Source of the DNA: Metabacillus sediminilitoris
Lineage (GTDB): Bacteria; Bacillota; Bacilli; Bacillales; Bacillaceae
DNA length: 64,000 nt
Direction: 5' to 3'
Assembly (NCBI RefSeq): GCF_009720625.1
Contig: NZ_CP046266.1
Span: 5,313,501-5,377,500, forward strand
Shown: positions 25,055 to 33,704 of the stretch, in pieces
Layout: each line of letters starts with the position of its first letter
Position numbering within the stretch: the first letter of the stretch is position 1
Notes under the pieces: model-generated
The model's input: the letters and a program-made list of their open reading frames with translations, nothing else
Told to the model about the DNA's origin: nothing
The model's database searches: none
Translations under genes and position numbers: made by a program

Positions 25055-25189
25055 ATATGCTAACTCCCTTGTTTACCGTTTAATTAACTTATGAAAGTAT
25101 AAAAGAAGACATTCAATAAAACAACCCTTATCCACAATCTGTGGATAAGGGTTGTGGCTTTTGTGGATAATTATGTGGATATATCCACA
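24996..25189. promoter_or_regulatory. DnaA-box cluster at ywlC-ywlB
   Basis: Perfect TTATCCACA-type boxes occur at 24996-25004 (-), 25128-25136 (+), 25140-25148 (-) and 25162-25170 (-). One-mismatch boxes occur at 25007-25015 (-), 25026-25034 (+), 25174-25182 (-) and 25181-25189 (+). The last two form the 18-base palindrome ATGTGGATATATCCACAT. In B. subtilis, chromatin experiments named the ywlC region as a stable DnaA-binding site away from oriC, so conservation of the cluster here suggests a real function. Confidence 0.8.
25121..25155 (-). terminator. Hairpin built from two DnaA boxes, possible ywlB terminator
   Basis: A perfect 16-bp inverted repeat (25121-25136 and 25140-25155) has a 3-base loop and is followed on the minus strand by TTTTATT. 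Each arm contains a full DnaA box. It lies downstream of ywlB, so it may end that transcript as well as bind DnaA. Confidence 0.55.
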
Positions 25190-25633
25190 TTATGAAGACT
25201 TTACCATGATTTTCGCATTTTCATCTTCAAGTGAGCCCCTTATATGTTCTAATGTTAATAACTGATTGGGGATGGCGATCCGTTCAATTTCTTTAAAGCC
25301 CATTAAAGATAGGAACTGAACAGATGCTTCTTTATTTGTAACTAAAAATAAATTTTTAATTCCTTTTTGTTCTGCTAATGTTTGTATGCTTTGAAAAAGT
25401 GTTAGGATATGTGCTTGTTTAAGCTTGTCCGAGACAACGAGAGATCTGAGCAAGCCATTTTCATTGTTCGGCTCCACACCGATACAAGCGACAATCTCAT
25501 TCTCGCCGTTTTCCATCATGACAAAATAATCTATGAGACTTTCAAATCCTTCAGAACTCACTCCAGCCTTTTCAACAAAGCCAGATAGCTTTCCAAGATC
25601 TTTTTCTTCGGCTATTTTTAACTGATAAAACAT
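25190..25633 (-). CDS. ywlB: GNAT-like N-acetyltransferase family protein YwlB
   Basis: This 147-residue protein has a GNAT-type layout. A small N-terminal helix region is followed by the strand EIVACIGVEPNNENGLLRSLVVS (about 50-72), a poorly conserved acetyl-CoA loop and the segment NLFLVTNKEASVQFLSLMGFKEIER. It lies between spoIIR and ywlC as in B. subtilis. The ATG at 25633 follows GGGGTGG; an upstream in-frame TTG or ATG is less suitable. Substrate is unknown. Confidence 0.8.
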   Translation of the reverse strand: MFYQLKIAEEKDLGKLSGFVEKAGVSSEGFESLIDYFVMMENGENEIVACIGVEPNNENGLLRSLVVSDKLKQAHILTLFQSIQTLAEQKGIKNLFLVTNKEASVQFLSLMGFKEIERIAIPNQLLTLEHIRGSLEDENAKIMVKSS

Positions 25634-25719
25634 GTTTCCACCCCATTTAGTCAATTTCTACTTCAACTCTATGAGGTGAAAACTAGATTTATTCTAATTT
25701 TTTAGGGAATGTTCCCGTT

Positions 25720-26373
25720 TTATGCAAATAATCCTTGGAACCACTCTACTAAAAAGAATTTTACTTCTACTTCTTCTTTTTCCTCCTCTTCATCAATCAC
25801 AAGAGAAGAAAGTTTTTCATTTGTTTTTTCACTGTCATTCATTGTTGGATTTTCTTTATCCTCTGCTACAGCTACACTGTTTGAAAAGTCTAAGAAACAT
25901 AGCGGCGGGAATAAGACACACCACCAATTCGCTCCCTTTGCTTCACCTAAACTGATTAGAATCGCTTCATACTCACCTGCTGGATAGATAAAATTTCCGT
26001 AAAGCTTTGTTGGAAAACTTACATTTTCAAAATTAACTGTATACGATTGCTCAACATTTTCTTCCTCAAGCACATCCTCAACAATCGCTTCAATCTCTGG
26101 AAGCTTTGATTGAATTAACTGTCTAGCTGCTTCTACTGATGTTAACTCTGCCACCCATTTTGTGATTTCCTTGTTCACTGCATCGCGAACTTTTCGTTTT
26201 AATGCTTGATCTTCATCAGAATCACTATTGGCAAGAATACGCAGTCGAATCGCTTCATCCGGAATTGCAACTGGTTCCTCTGTACTCGCTGACACCGGCT
26301 CTTTATAAACACTAACGATTGCTCCCAAAAATAATAAGAATATATATATAAGTACAAGTTGTTGTTTTTTCAT
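25720..26373 (-). CDS. spoIIR: Stage II sporulation protein R
   Basis: SpoIIR is made in the forespore under sigma-F and secreted into the intermembrane space. There it triggers SpoIIGA to process pro-sigma-E in the mother cell. The 217-residue protein has a signal sequence (about 4-25), the conserved DEAIRLRILANSDSDEDQALKRKVRDAV (about 37-64) and FPTKLYGNFIYPAGEYEAILISLGEAKGANWWCVLFPPLCFLD. An acidic tail follows. The start at 26373 follows AAGGGAGGCG; the longer frame lacks a site. A sigma-F-like promoter is 25 bases upstream. Confidence 0.93.
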   Translation of the reverse strand: MKKQQLVLIYIFLLFLGAIVSVYKEPVSASTEEPVAIPDEAIRLRILANSDSDEDQALKRKVRDAVNKEITKWVAELTSVEAARQLIQSKLPEIEAIVEDVLEEENVEQSYTVNFENVSFPTKLYGNFIYPAGEYEAILISLGEAKGANWWCVLFPPLCFLDFSNSVAVAEDKENPTMNDSEKTNEKLSSLVIDEEEEKEEVEVKFFLVEWFQGLFA

Positions 26374-26397
26374 TTTCTCACGCCTCCCTTGGTAGAC

Positions 26398-26426
26398 AGT
26401 ATGGACAGCGTGAGAGATTCTTAAAC
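26398..26426 (-). promoter_or_regulatory. Candidate sigma-F promoter of spoIIR
   Basis: On the minus strand GTTTA (26422-26426), a 15-base spacer and GTCCATACT (26398-26406) fit the sigma-F consensus GywTA-N15-GgnrAnAnT with two mismatches in the -10. Spacing to the gene leaves room for the ribosome binding site. Confidence 0.5.
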
Positions 26427-26519
26427 TATCTTTTAAAAAAATAGTTTCATAGTTGTGAATGGTGTGGACAGTTCCCAAGACTGCTGAAGTATTACACACA
26501 TTTTAAATTAAGCGGTTTT

Positions 26520-26637
26520 TATTAGCGTTTTTAAAAATATCAGCGAAATTTCCGTTTTATCAGCGTTATTTCAATTATATCAGCGATATCCTAAATATAT
26601 CAGCGAAATTCAGCTTTTATCAGCGTTCGCTGATATA
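26520..26637. repeat. 20-bp tandem repeat array (TATCAGCG units)
   Basis: The word TATCAGCG starts at 26538, 26558, 26578, 26598 and 26618, exactly 20 bases apart, with A/T-rich variable fillers. A degenerate TATTAGCG unit stands at 26520. The last unit closes with CGCTGATA (26628-26635), forming a palindrome with its own head. The array lies between the prmC stop and the spoIIR promoter. Confidence 0.85.
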
Positions 26638-26660
26638 TTTATGTTTCACCGCTAACTGCT

Positions 26661-27539
26661 TTACGTTGAAGAGGAACTGTCCCCAATCAACGCAAATACC
26701 ATCCGATCTTTCCCATTGATATCATGAACAATTTCTACTTTTGCAGGTGGATAAGTTTTTAACATAAGCTCTTTTACATCTTCACCTTGTCCTGCACCAA
26801 TTTCAAAGGCTACCATTGCCGGAGTGTTCAATAAGTCTTGCATGTCTTGAATAAGTCTTCTGTAGAAGTCTAATCCATCTTCCCCTCCTGCCAAAGCTCG
26901 CATTGGCTCATGATCCTTCACAACGGGTGAGAGTGTTTCAATTTCCCAATCAGGGATATATGGCGGGTTTGATACTAAGATATCAAATTTGTTCAAACGA
27001 TGTGTAGAAATTGGTTCAAGAAGATCACCGTGCAGCCATTCAACATCAGCGCCTAATTCTTTGGCATTTTGCTCTGCTATTTGCAGGGATTCTTCGGCGA
27101 TATCGATAGCACGGACTAGGAAGCGCGGGTTTTCGAGTGCTAATGTGATTGCGATGGCACCGCTTCCTGTCCCAACATCTACTACCTGAAGCTTCTCATT
27201 TCCTTGAAAATACTGTGCTGCTCGCTGCAAGACTCCTTCCACTAATTCCTCGGTTTCAGGGCGTGGAATGAGCACCTCTTGGTTTACTTTAAAGCGCCTG
27301 CCGTAAAATTCTTCATGTCCAATCAAATATTGTACAGGAATTCCTTCTGCATGTTTGATCACATCAGATCTAAATGCTTGCTGCTGTTCTTTTGAGAGGA
27401 CCAGTCTCAAATTTGAAAGCAGTGTGGCCCGCTCCATTTTTAAATGGTGACGGAGCAAAAGCTCACCCGCATTTTCATCTCTTCCCGCTTCCTTTAAAAA
27501 AGAAGAAGCCCAGTTCAGGGCTTCGAAAACAACGTTCAT
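26661..27539 (-). CDS. prmC: Peptide chain release factor N5-glutamine methyltransferase
   Basis: PrmC methylates the Gln of the GGQ motif in release factors, using S-adenosylmethionine. The 292-residue protein has an N-terminal helical RF-binding domain (about 1-75) and a Rossmann-type domain with [17 protein letters not shown] (about 119-135) and the catalytic SNPPYIP (about 190). Its start lies four bases after the prfA stop, so it is coupled to its substrate gene. The ATG at 27539 follows GGAAG. Confidence 0.95.
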   Translation of the reverse strand: MNVVFEALNWASSFLKEAGRDENAGELLLRHHLKMERATLLSNLRLVLSKEQQQAFRSDVIKHAEGIPVQYLIGHEEFYGRRFKVNQEVLIPRPETEELVEGVLQRAAQYFQGNEKLQVVDVGTGSGAIAITLALENPRFLVRAIDIAEESLQIAEQNAKELGADVEWLHGDLLEPISTHRLNKFDILVSNPPYIPDWEIETLSPVVKDHEPMRALAGGEDGLDFYRRLIQDMQDLLNTPAMVAFEIGAGQGEDVKELMLKTYPPAKVEIVHDINGKDRMVFALIGDSSSST

Positions 27540-27543
27540 GATT

Positions 27544-28614
27544 TTATTCTTCCGCAGCTTGAAGTCGGCTTGATTGATCTTCAACGATTAATGCGTCAAC
27601 AACTTCATCAAGCTTTCCTTCAAGAATTTGATCTAATTTTTGAATCGTTAAACCAATTCTATGGTCCGTTACACGGTTTTGCGGGAAGTTATATGTTCTA
27701 ATACGCTCTGAACGGTCACCAGTTCCAACAGCAAGTTTACGGTTTTGATCATACTCTGCCTGTGCTTCTTGTTGGAATTTATCGTATACACGTGCACGAA
27801 GTACCTTCATTGCTTTTTCTTTATTTTTAATTTGCGATTTTTCATCCTGACATGAAACGACTGTGTTTGTTGGCAAGTGTGTTAAACGAACAGCAGACAT
27901 CGTTGTATTTACACTTTGTCCTCCCGGGCCGCTTGATGCAAAGGTATCAACACGAATATCCTTTTCATGGATTTCTACCTCTACCTCTTCTGCCTCAGGT
28001 AAAACCGCAACTGTTGCTGTAGATGTATGGATACGTCCGCCCGATTCTGTTTCAGGAACACGCTGAACACGGTGTGCTCCATTTTCGAACTTCAATTTCG
28101 AATAGGCACCCTTCCCATTGATCATAAAGATAATTTCTTTATAACCGCCAGTACCAGTAGCGTTCGCTTCCATTACTTCTGTTTTCCAGCCTTGCATTTC
28201 AGCAAAGCGGCTGTACATACGGTATAAATCTGAAGCAAACAATGCCGCCTCATCTCCACCTGCAGCTCCGCGGATCTCCATAATAACGTTTTTATCATCG
28301 TTTGGATCTTTAGGAACAAGGAGAATTTTCAAACGTGCCGTTAATTCCTCTTCACGTGACTCTAGCTCAGAAAGCTCTTCCTTTGCCATTTCACGCATTT
28401 CCGCATCAAGCTTTTCTTCAAGCATTGATTTCGTATCAGAAATTTGCTCGCGAACCTCTTTATATTCACGATACACTTCAACAGTTTCTTGTAAATCTGA
28501 TTGTTCTTTTGAATATTCACGCAGCTTTTTCGTATCACTGATAATGTCTGGATCCATCAAAAGCTGATTTAATTTTTCATAACGGTCTTCCACCGATTGT
28601 AAACGATCTAACAT
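27544..28614 (-). CDS. prfA: Peptide chain release factor 1
   Basis: RF1 terminates translation at UAA and UAG. The 356-residue protein has the GGQ catalytic motif in [18 protein letters not shown] (about 222-240) and the stop-codon recognition region, with a PAT/PxT-type tripeptide expected near residue 185. The [18 protein letters not shown] segment marks domain 4. It is followed directly by prmC, which modifies it. Length agrees with the family. Confidence 0.97.
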   Translation of the reverse strand: MLDRLQSVEDRYEKLNQLLMDPDIISDTKKLREYSKEQSDLQETVEVYREYKEVREQISDTKSMLEEKLDAEMREMAKEELSELESREEELTARLKILLVPKDPNDDKNVIMEIRGAAGGDEAALFASDLYRMYSRFAEMQGWKTEVMEANATGTGGYKEIIFMINGKGAYSKLKFENGAHRVQRVPETESGGRIHTSTATVAVLPEAEEVEVEIHEKDIRVDTFASSGPGGQSVNTTMSAVRLTHLPTNTVVSCQDEKSQIKNKEKAMKVLRARVYDKFQQEAQAEYDQNRKLAVGTGDRSERIRTYNFPQNRVTDHRIGLTIQKLDQILEGKLDEVVDALIVEDQSSRLQAAEE

Positions 28615-28861
28615 ACATGTTCACCTCAATTTTCATGCATAACATTCTAATTATAGTATAGGTCAGATAAAGCGTCAAAAGCAAATTGATCTATAGTTTC
28701 TAAAAATTGGTATACTTTTATCGATCGCTAACGTTTAACGGGAAAAAACTCCCATAATAAAGGGAATCTTCTATAAATGGGGGGATTATCGATCTCTTTG
28801 GTCGAATTACTATCTTTGGGAAAAATACCACACCTATATAGAATGAAAAGAGGTAATATCC

Positions 28862-29248
28862 ATGAACATTAACAAAATCCATCATATAGCTATCATCTGT
28901 TCTAACTATGAAGCTTCCAAATCGTTTTACACGAACATACTTGGCTTTAAGGTTCTTAATGAGGTTTTTCGTGAAGAGCGGAATTCCTACAAGTTAGATC
29001 TTATGATAAATGAAACATACCAAATTGAATTGTTTTCATTTCCAAATCCGCCAATGCGACCGTCACAGCCTGAAGCTGTCGGGCTAAGACATCTTGCATT
29101 TGATGTACCGAATATAATGGAGGCAGTTGAAGAGCTCACCCAGAAAGGAATCATTCCTGAACCGATTCGCATTGATCCTCATACAGGGAAAAGGTTCACA
29201 TTTTTTCAGGATCCAGACGGTCTGCCACTTGAGCTTTATGAAGCTTAG
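28862..29248 (+). CDS. ywkD: VOC/glyoxalase family protein YwkD
   Basis: This 128-residue single-module vicinal-oxygen-chelate protein has beta-alpha-beta-beta-beta repeats and the expected metal ligands in IHHIAIICSNYEASKSFYTNILGF (about 5-28), YQIELFSFP, GLRHLAFDV and FFQDPDGLPLELYEA. It is close to the YaeR/YwkD subgroup, whose substrate is unknown. It lies between prfA and racA, the same place as ywkD in B. subtilis, and is transcribed away from prfA. No promoter is obvious, although AAAAGAGGTAATA precedes the ATG. Confidence 0.85.
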   Translation: MNINKIHHIAIICSNYEASKSFYTNILGFKVLNEVFREERNSYKLDLMINETYQIELFSFPNPPMRPSQPEAVGLRHLAFDVPNIMEAVEELTQKGIIPEPIRIDPHTGKRFTFFQDPDGLPLELYEA

Positions 29249-29455
29249 TCAGGTATCGACACCCTCTTTACATAATAATGTAAAACACCCACTTTCTTTG
29301 CCGAATTCATACTTGTTTTGTCATACGTGAAGGGAACAGACAACGAAGGTCGAAAACGTACATAAAGATGTTTACTTGTCGGATGGATGTTTTTCTTTTT
29401 GTCTTATCGTTAGTGTTTCTGGATTGTACTTAAACATTTGGGGAGGAATAAAGGG

Positions 29456-29986
29456 ATGAGTACAGCAGATGTTACAAAATTATTAGGTGTTTCAAGAAGA
29501 ACGTTAATGAGATGGGTGCAACAATTAGATATGCAATTGGAGAAAAATGAACTTGGGCACTATCAATTTTCAAATGAAGATGTTGAACGATTAAAGCAGA
29601 TTCAAAGCCAATCGCAACCACCACAAACACAATCGCAGCCAGTTTCTCAAGCAGTACAGACGGTCCAAGGCAGCCGCAAAGGAACGTTAAAAAATGTTGA
29701 AGTTGTCGAGAATCCACTTGAAGAATCACTTATCAAACGAATGGAAGAACTAGAAAGGGCGCTGCGAAGCAAAGCTGATGATGTTGTTTCTTACCAAATG
29801 CTTCAGCACCGTAGAGAAATAGAGGAATTAACGAAAAAAATTGCGTTGCTAGAGCAAAAAATAGAAGATTTAGAGAATGCTCAATCAAAACGCGAGCCAA
29901 AGGATCATTCGCTTGTTTTTGACCAGTCTACTACACAAAAGAAACCGAGACGAAAGAATTTAATTAGTTCGATTTTTAGTTTTTAA
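29456..29986 (+). CDS. racA: Chromosome-anchoring protein RacA
   Basis: RacA binds origin-proximal DNA and the polar protein DivIVA to anchor chromosomes at the cell poles during sporulation. The 176-residue protein has an N-terminal MerR-like helix-turn-helix (TADVTKLLGVSRRTLMRWVQQL, about 3-24), a Gln/Pro-rich linker (about 55-78) and a coiled coil (about 95-145). A basic, hydrophobic tail (KKPRRKNLISSIFSF) follows. The ATG at 29456 follows GGGGAGGAATAAAGGG. Synteny with ywkD and prfA supports the name. Confidence 0.9.
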   Translation: MSTADVTKLLGVSRRTLMRWVQQLDMQLEKNELGHYQFSNEDVERLKQIQSQSQPPQTQSQPVSQAVQTVQGSRKGTLKNVEVVENPLEESLIKRMEELERALRSKADDVVSYQMLQHRREIEELTKKIALLEQKIEDLENAQSKREPKDHSLVFDQSTTQKKPRRKNLISSIFSF

Positions 29987-30000
29987 TAGATTAAGTAAAC

Positions 30001-30037
30001 AACCTTACTCCTTTTATAGAGTAAGGTTGTTTTTTTA
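30001..30037 (+). terminator. Terminator of racA
   Basis: AACCTTACTC and GAGTAAGGTT form a perfect 10-bp stem, followed by GTTTTTTT on the plus strand. Confidence 0.85.
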
Positions 30038-30054
30038 CCCTATTAAAATTTATA

Positions 30055-30675
30055 TTAAAGCTTCGTCTCACTATTTTCTTTTGTTATATCCATGACAGGA
30101 GCACCTGGCACTTCATGGTGATGTCTGCATCTAGGCTCATATGATTCTGAAGCCCCGACAAGAATAATTGGATCATCGTATGAAGCTGGTTTCCCGTTAA
30201 TTAGTCTTTGTGTACGGCTTGCAGGTGAACCGCAGACAGAGCATACGGCTTGAAGCTTAGTGACTAATTCTGCAATAGCCATTAATTGTGGTACAACACT
30301 AAATGGTTCGCCCCTAAAGTCTTGATCTAACCCAGCTGCGATGACACGGTATCCTTGATTAGCTAATAATGTCAACACATCACAAATATGTTCATCAAAG
30401 AACTGTACTTCATCGACAGCAATCACATCTGTTTTTTCGCTAATATGCTTAAAAATATCTAGTGAAGAAGCTAACGGCTTACATATGATTGCTGTACCAT
30501 TGTGTGAAACGACCTCTTCTTCACTATAGCGGTTATCTATACTAGGTTTAAAAACCTTTACTTCTTGTTTCGCAAATTGCGCACGTCGAACCCGGCGAAT
30601 GAGTTCCTCGGATTTACCTGAAAACATGCTTCCGCAGATTATTTCAAGCCACCCGCTTTGTTTCATGACATACAT
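30055..30675 (-). CDS. tdk: Thymidine kinase
   Basis: Tdk phosphorylates thymidine in salvage. The 206-residue type II enzyme has Walker A GSMFSGKS (about 15-22), the DEVQFF motif (about 89-94) and the lasso loop with zinc-binding Cys residues ([13 protein letters not shown]). A last CRHH near 183 completes the site. It lies upstream of rpmE as in other bacilli. GGGAGAGG precedes the first ATG. Confidence 0.95.
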   Translation of the reverse strand: MYVMKQSGWLEIICGSMFSGKSEELIRRVRRAQFAKQEVKVFKPSIDNRYSEEEVVSHNGTAIICKPLASSLDIFKHISEKTDVIAVDEVQFFDEHICDVLTLLANQGYRVIAAGLDQDFRGEPFSVVPQLMAIAELVTKLQAVCSVCGSPASRTQRLINGKPASYDDPIILVGASESYEPRCRHHHEVPGAPVMDITKENSETKL

Positions 30676-30913
30676 TTAGACGGCCTCTCCCTTCGACGTC
30701 AAGATTCAGAATCGATTGACCGTACCGTTTATATTGGTACTGTAATATTTAAATATCTATATATTAAGGCAGATTTCCAGCTGTTTTATCTACCCTGCTT
30801 GCTTGTTAACCAGAGTGGATAAAACATGAAATTCATGCATCGAAACTTTTCAACATTCCTACGAATATATGTAGGATCACCTAAAATTAACTTACAAATT
30901 ACAAATTTTGACG

Positions 30914-30950
30914 TGAAAAAACAGGCAAGAGCAGTTTCGTCTTGCCTGTT
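30914..30950 (-). terminator. Terminator of rpmE
   Basis: AACAGGCAAG and CTTGCCTGTT form a 10-bp stem with an 11-base loop. Six Ts follow on the minus strand just after the rpmE stop. Confidence 0.85.
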
Positions 30951-30964
30951 GTATTAAACCTTTA

Positions 30965-31171
30965 TTACTTTTGTTTAAGGCCGTATTTTTTATTGAATTT
31001 ATCTACACGTCCACCTGCATCTGCAAATTTTTGACGTCCTGTGTAGAATGGATGGCACTCAGAACAAACCTCAACTTTGATCTCGTTTAATACAGATCCA
31101 GTTTCGAATTCGTTACCACAAGCACATTTCACCATAACCTTATTAAAGTTTGGATGAATTCCTGTTTTCAT
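30965..31171 (-). CDS. rpmE: 50S ribosomal protein L31 (zinc-binding form)
   Basis: L31 sits at the intersubunit bridge of the ribosome. The 68-residue protein starts MKTGIHPNF and keeps the CxC and CxxC pairs (KCACGN at about 16 and [12 protein letters not shown] with CSEC at about 34-38). It is therefore the zinc form, which is replaced by a Cys-free paralogue in zinc-poor cells. The start at 31171 is chosen because AAGGAG abuts an upstream ATG. It is followed by its own terminator. Confidence 0.96.
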   Translation of the reverse strand: MKTGIHPNFNKVMVKCACGNEFETGSVLNEIKVEVCSECHPFYTGRQKFADAGGRVDKFNKKYGLKQK

Positions 31172-31329
31172 TCTTTTCATCTCCTTCCGCCCTGAATCAT
31201 ATCCGAAACAGAGTTAAATATCCTAGACTCAACTCGTCCGATTGACAAATATCATCTAGAAAAGCACATGAGGAAATTATAACAAGTGCTAAGATTAAAA
31301 GCAAGCTGAAGTTAAATATTACTAATTAA

Positions 31330-31451
31330 GAAAAGCGGAAGCGCCTTGTTCAGCCCCGACAGGCATAAGGCGCGCATGAATAGAAGGCGTACTTTGCCTT
31401 CAATTCATGTGTGACTTATGACCCCGAGGGGCTAGGCGCTGGAGCTAGACA
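31330..31451 (+). repeat. 120-bp palindromic repeat element, copy B
   Basis: This copy runs from GAAAAGCGGAAGCGCC to GCGCTGGAGCTAGACA. Outer arms are AGCCCC / GGGGCT and inner arms CATGAAT / ATTCATG. It lies in the rho-rpmE gap, in tandem with copy C. Confidence 0.9.
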
Positions 31452-31470
31452 CTAAAACTAAGTATTAAGC

Positions 31471-31580
31471 CCAGCCTTGTTCAGCCCCGACAAGCATAAG
31501 ACGATCAGGAATAGAAGGTGTTCTTTACCTTCAATTCCTGATTGACTTATGACCTCGAGGGGCTAGGCGCTGGAGCTGGA
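31471..31580 (+). repeat. 120-bp palindromic repeat element, copy C
   Basis: This copy is slightly shortened at its left end. It keeps AGCCCC / GGGGCT and has CAGGAAT / ATTCCTG as its inner arms, a compensated difference from copy B. It ends GCGCTGGAGCTGGA. Confidence 0.88.
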
Positions 31581-31637
31581 TGTCGGGCGCTTAGCAAAAA
31601 CTAAGCCCAACATCCCTCTACCTCACACACCCGAAAA

Positions 31638-32909
31638 TTATCTATTCCTAACCGCCTTCATTTCCGCATCTAATTGACCAAAGAATTCTTCATTTGATTT
31701 TGTTTGACGAAGTTTTCTTAAGAACTTTTCAATAAAGTCTGGTGAATCTGACATTGATTTACGAATAGCCCATAATTTGTCGAGATGGTCTTTTGGAATA
31801 AGAAGTTCTTCTTTTCTTGTCCCAGAACGACGGATATCGATTGCTGGGAAAATACGTTTTTCGGCAAGTGAGCGGTCTAAGTGAAGCTCCATATTTCCTG
31901 TTCCTTTGAATTCCTCGTAAATAACGTCATCCATACGTGAACCTGTATCGACTAATGCTGTTGCAAGAATGGTTAAGCTTCCACCCTCTTCAATGTTACG
32001 CGCTGCTCCAAAGAAGCGTTTTGGACGGTGGAAGGCTGCTGGATCAATACCACCAGATAATGTACGTCCGCTTGGCGGGATCACCAAGTTGTATGCACGT
32101 GCTAAACGAGTGATGCTATCCATTAAAATAATAACATCCTTTTTATGTTCAACAAGGCGCATAGCTCGCTCAAGAACAAGCTCAGCTACTTTAATATGAT
32201 TTTCAGGTACTTCATCAAACGTTGAGCTAACGACGTCACCAGCTACGGAACGTTCAATATCTGTTACTTCTTCAGGACGTTCATCTATTAATAGAACGAT
32301 AAGTTCTGCTTCAGGATTATTAGTCGTAATACTGTTAGCGATCTCTTTTAAAAGCATTGTTTTTCCTGCCTTAGGCGGGGCAACAATTAAGCCACGCTGA
32401 CCAAATCCGACAGGTGCGATTAGATCCATGATTCTTGTTGATAAATAATTTGGTTTTGTTTCTAAGTATATTTGTCTATCTGGATAAAGTGGAGTTAATG
32501 CTGGAAAGTGGACACGTTCCTTAGCCGTTTCTGGGTCTTCACCATTAACTGCTTCAACATGAAGTAAGCCGTAGTAGCGTTCATTTTCTTTTGGTGGACG
32601 CACCTTTCCAGATACTTTGTCCCCATTTCGTAAATCAAAACGTCTAATTTGCGAAGCAGAAATATAAATATCCTCAGAACTTGGTGAATAGTTAATCGGT
32701 CTTAAGAAGCCAAATCCTTCAGACTGGATGATTTCTAAGACACCTTCCATGAATAATAAATCCTCTTGTTCTGCATTTGCTTTTAAAATAGCAAAAATCA
32801 ATTCTTTTTTCGTCAGCTTGCTGTAATACGATATTTTAAAATGACGTGCAAGCTCGTACAATTCTTTCAATTTCATATGTTCCAATGAAGAAATTGAAAC
32901 CTGATTCAT
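31638..32909 (-). CDS. rho: Transcription termination factor Rho
   Basis: Rho is a hexameric RNA helicase that ends transcription and suppresses antisense transcripts in Bacillus. The 423-residue protein has an N-terminal helical region ([18 protein letters not shown]), the RNA-binding cold-shock-like domain with GFGFLRP and DIYIS (about 55-80), Walker A APPKAGKT (about 172-179) and [12 protein letters not shown]. The start at 32909 (MNQVSISS) is preferred over a longer frame. It lies between rpmE and glpX, with repeat copies on both sides. Confidence 0.96.
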   Translation of the reverse strand: MNQVSISSLEHMKLKELYELARHFKISYYSKLTKKELIFAILKANAEQEDLLFMEGVLEIIQSEGFGFLRPINYSPSSEDIYISASQIRRFDLRNGDKVSGKVRPPKENERYYGLLHVEAVNGEDPETAKERVHFPALTPLYPDRQIYLETKPNYLSTRIMDLIAPVGFGQRGLIVAPPKAGKTMLLKEIANSITTNNPEAELIVLLIDERPEEVTDIERSVAGDVVSSTFDEVPENHIKVAELVLERAMRLVEHKKDVIILMDSITRLARAYNLVIPPSGRTLSGGIDPAAFHRPKRFFGAARNIEEGGSLTILATALVDTGSRMDDVIYEEFKGTGNMELHLDRSLAEKRIFPAIDIRRSGTRKEELLIPKDHLDKLWAIRKSMSDSPDFIEKFLRKLRQTKSNEEFFGQLDAEMKAVRNR

Positions 32910-33194
32910 AAAAACACCACTCTTTTTATTTTTCAAATTTAAGCATTTACATTTCCATCTATTTATTTCTACAATATGGAGACTTATTTTGGTATCCAGT
33001 TTTTACATTCAGAAGATTTACCATCATTTGCACTAATGAAGAGAAAACTAGTACGTTACATGTTAGAAGGAAAATGAAGGTGAGATTGAAGTAGATTTAG
33101 CATTTTTCATTCAATGCAGCACTCTTTATTTTTACCCTATTTCACAAATTTAATCAATCATTTTTGGAAAATCAATTAGAAGTTTGAGGTTTTT
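32910..33194. other. Non-coding gap upstream of rho
   Basis: The A/T-rich leader and promoter region of rho lies here. No supported gene or strong hairpin was seen. The repeat copies D, E and F follow. Confidence 0.5.
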
Positions 33195-33331
33195 AGAAAA
33201 GCGTAAGCGCTTTGTTCAGCCCCGACAATCAAAAGGCGATTATGAATAGAAGGTGTTTTACCTTCAATTCATAATTGACTTATGACCTCGAGGCAGTTAC
33301 AAACGCGACGTCCTGTCGCTGGAGCTGGACA
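33195..33331 (+). repeat. 120-bp palindromic repeat element, copy D
   Basis: The left end is GAAAAGCGTAAGCGC and the inner arms are TATGAAT / ATTCATA. The right arm carries an extra segment (CAGTTACAAACGCGACGTCCT) in place of the normal GGGGCTAG, then ends CGCTGGAGCTGGACA. It is the first of three tandem copies. Confidence 0.85.
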
Positions 33332-33335
33332 AATT

Positions 33336-33457
33336 AGAAAAGCGTAAGCGCCTTGATCAGGCCCGACATGCATAAGACGAGCCATAATAAAAGGCGTTCT
33401 TTGCCTTTAATTATGGATTGGCTTATGACTCGAGGGCCTAGGCGCTGCAGCTAGACA
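33336..33457 (+). repeat. 120-bp palindromic repeat element, copy E
   Basis: This is a complete copy. Outer arms are AGGCCC / GGGCCT and inner arms CCATAAT / ATTATGG, both compensated relative to copies B and C. The ends are GAAAAGCGTAAGCGCC and GCGCTGCAGCTAGACA. Confidence 0.9.
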
Positions 33458-33460
33458 ACC

Positions 33461-33588
33461 AGAAAAGTGCAAGCGTCTTGTTCAGCTTCGAGGAACTCGA
33501 GGAAATAAGACTGCATATGAGTATCCATGCCAACTTCACTCGACTTGCACGTCCTGTGTGACTGAAGGCTAGGTGCTTGCGCTAGACA
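33461..33588 (+). repeat. Diverged repeat element, copy F
   Basis: The family ends are recognisable (GAAAAGTGCAAGCGTCTTG and GGTGCTTGCGCTAGACA), but the interior is different and contains its own TCGAGGAACTCGA palindrome. It may be an older copy or a related subfamily. Confidence 0.65.
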
Positions 33589-33704
33589 AGGAGAAAGCGA
33601 GTTTTTCATTTACCGCGCTTTCTCAAAAAGGTATTTACTGTAGTAATAAGCGATCCTATCCTCAGCTTGATTTGTGCGTACTTGAAAACTCATACAGTCT
33701 AACA

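Noticed and set aside
26520..26637. CRISPR array at the 20-bp repeats
   Set aside because: Repeat words are only 8 bases, fillers about 12 bases and A/T-rich, and there are no cas genes; it is not CRISPR-like.
33591..33630. Hairpin GAGAAAGCG / CGCTTTCTC near the glpX 3' side as a terminator
   Set aside because: The T-run is missing on the minus strand and the hairpin is over 70 bases from the glpX stop, so it was not called.
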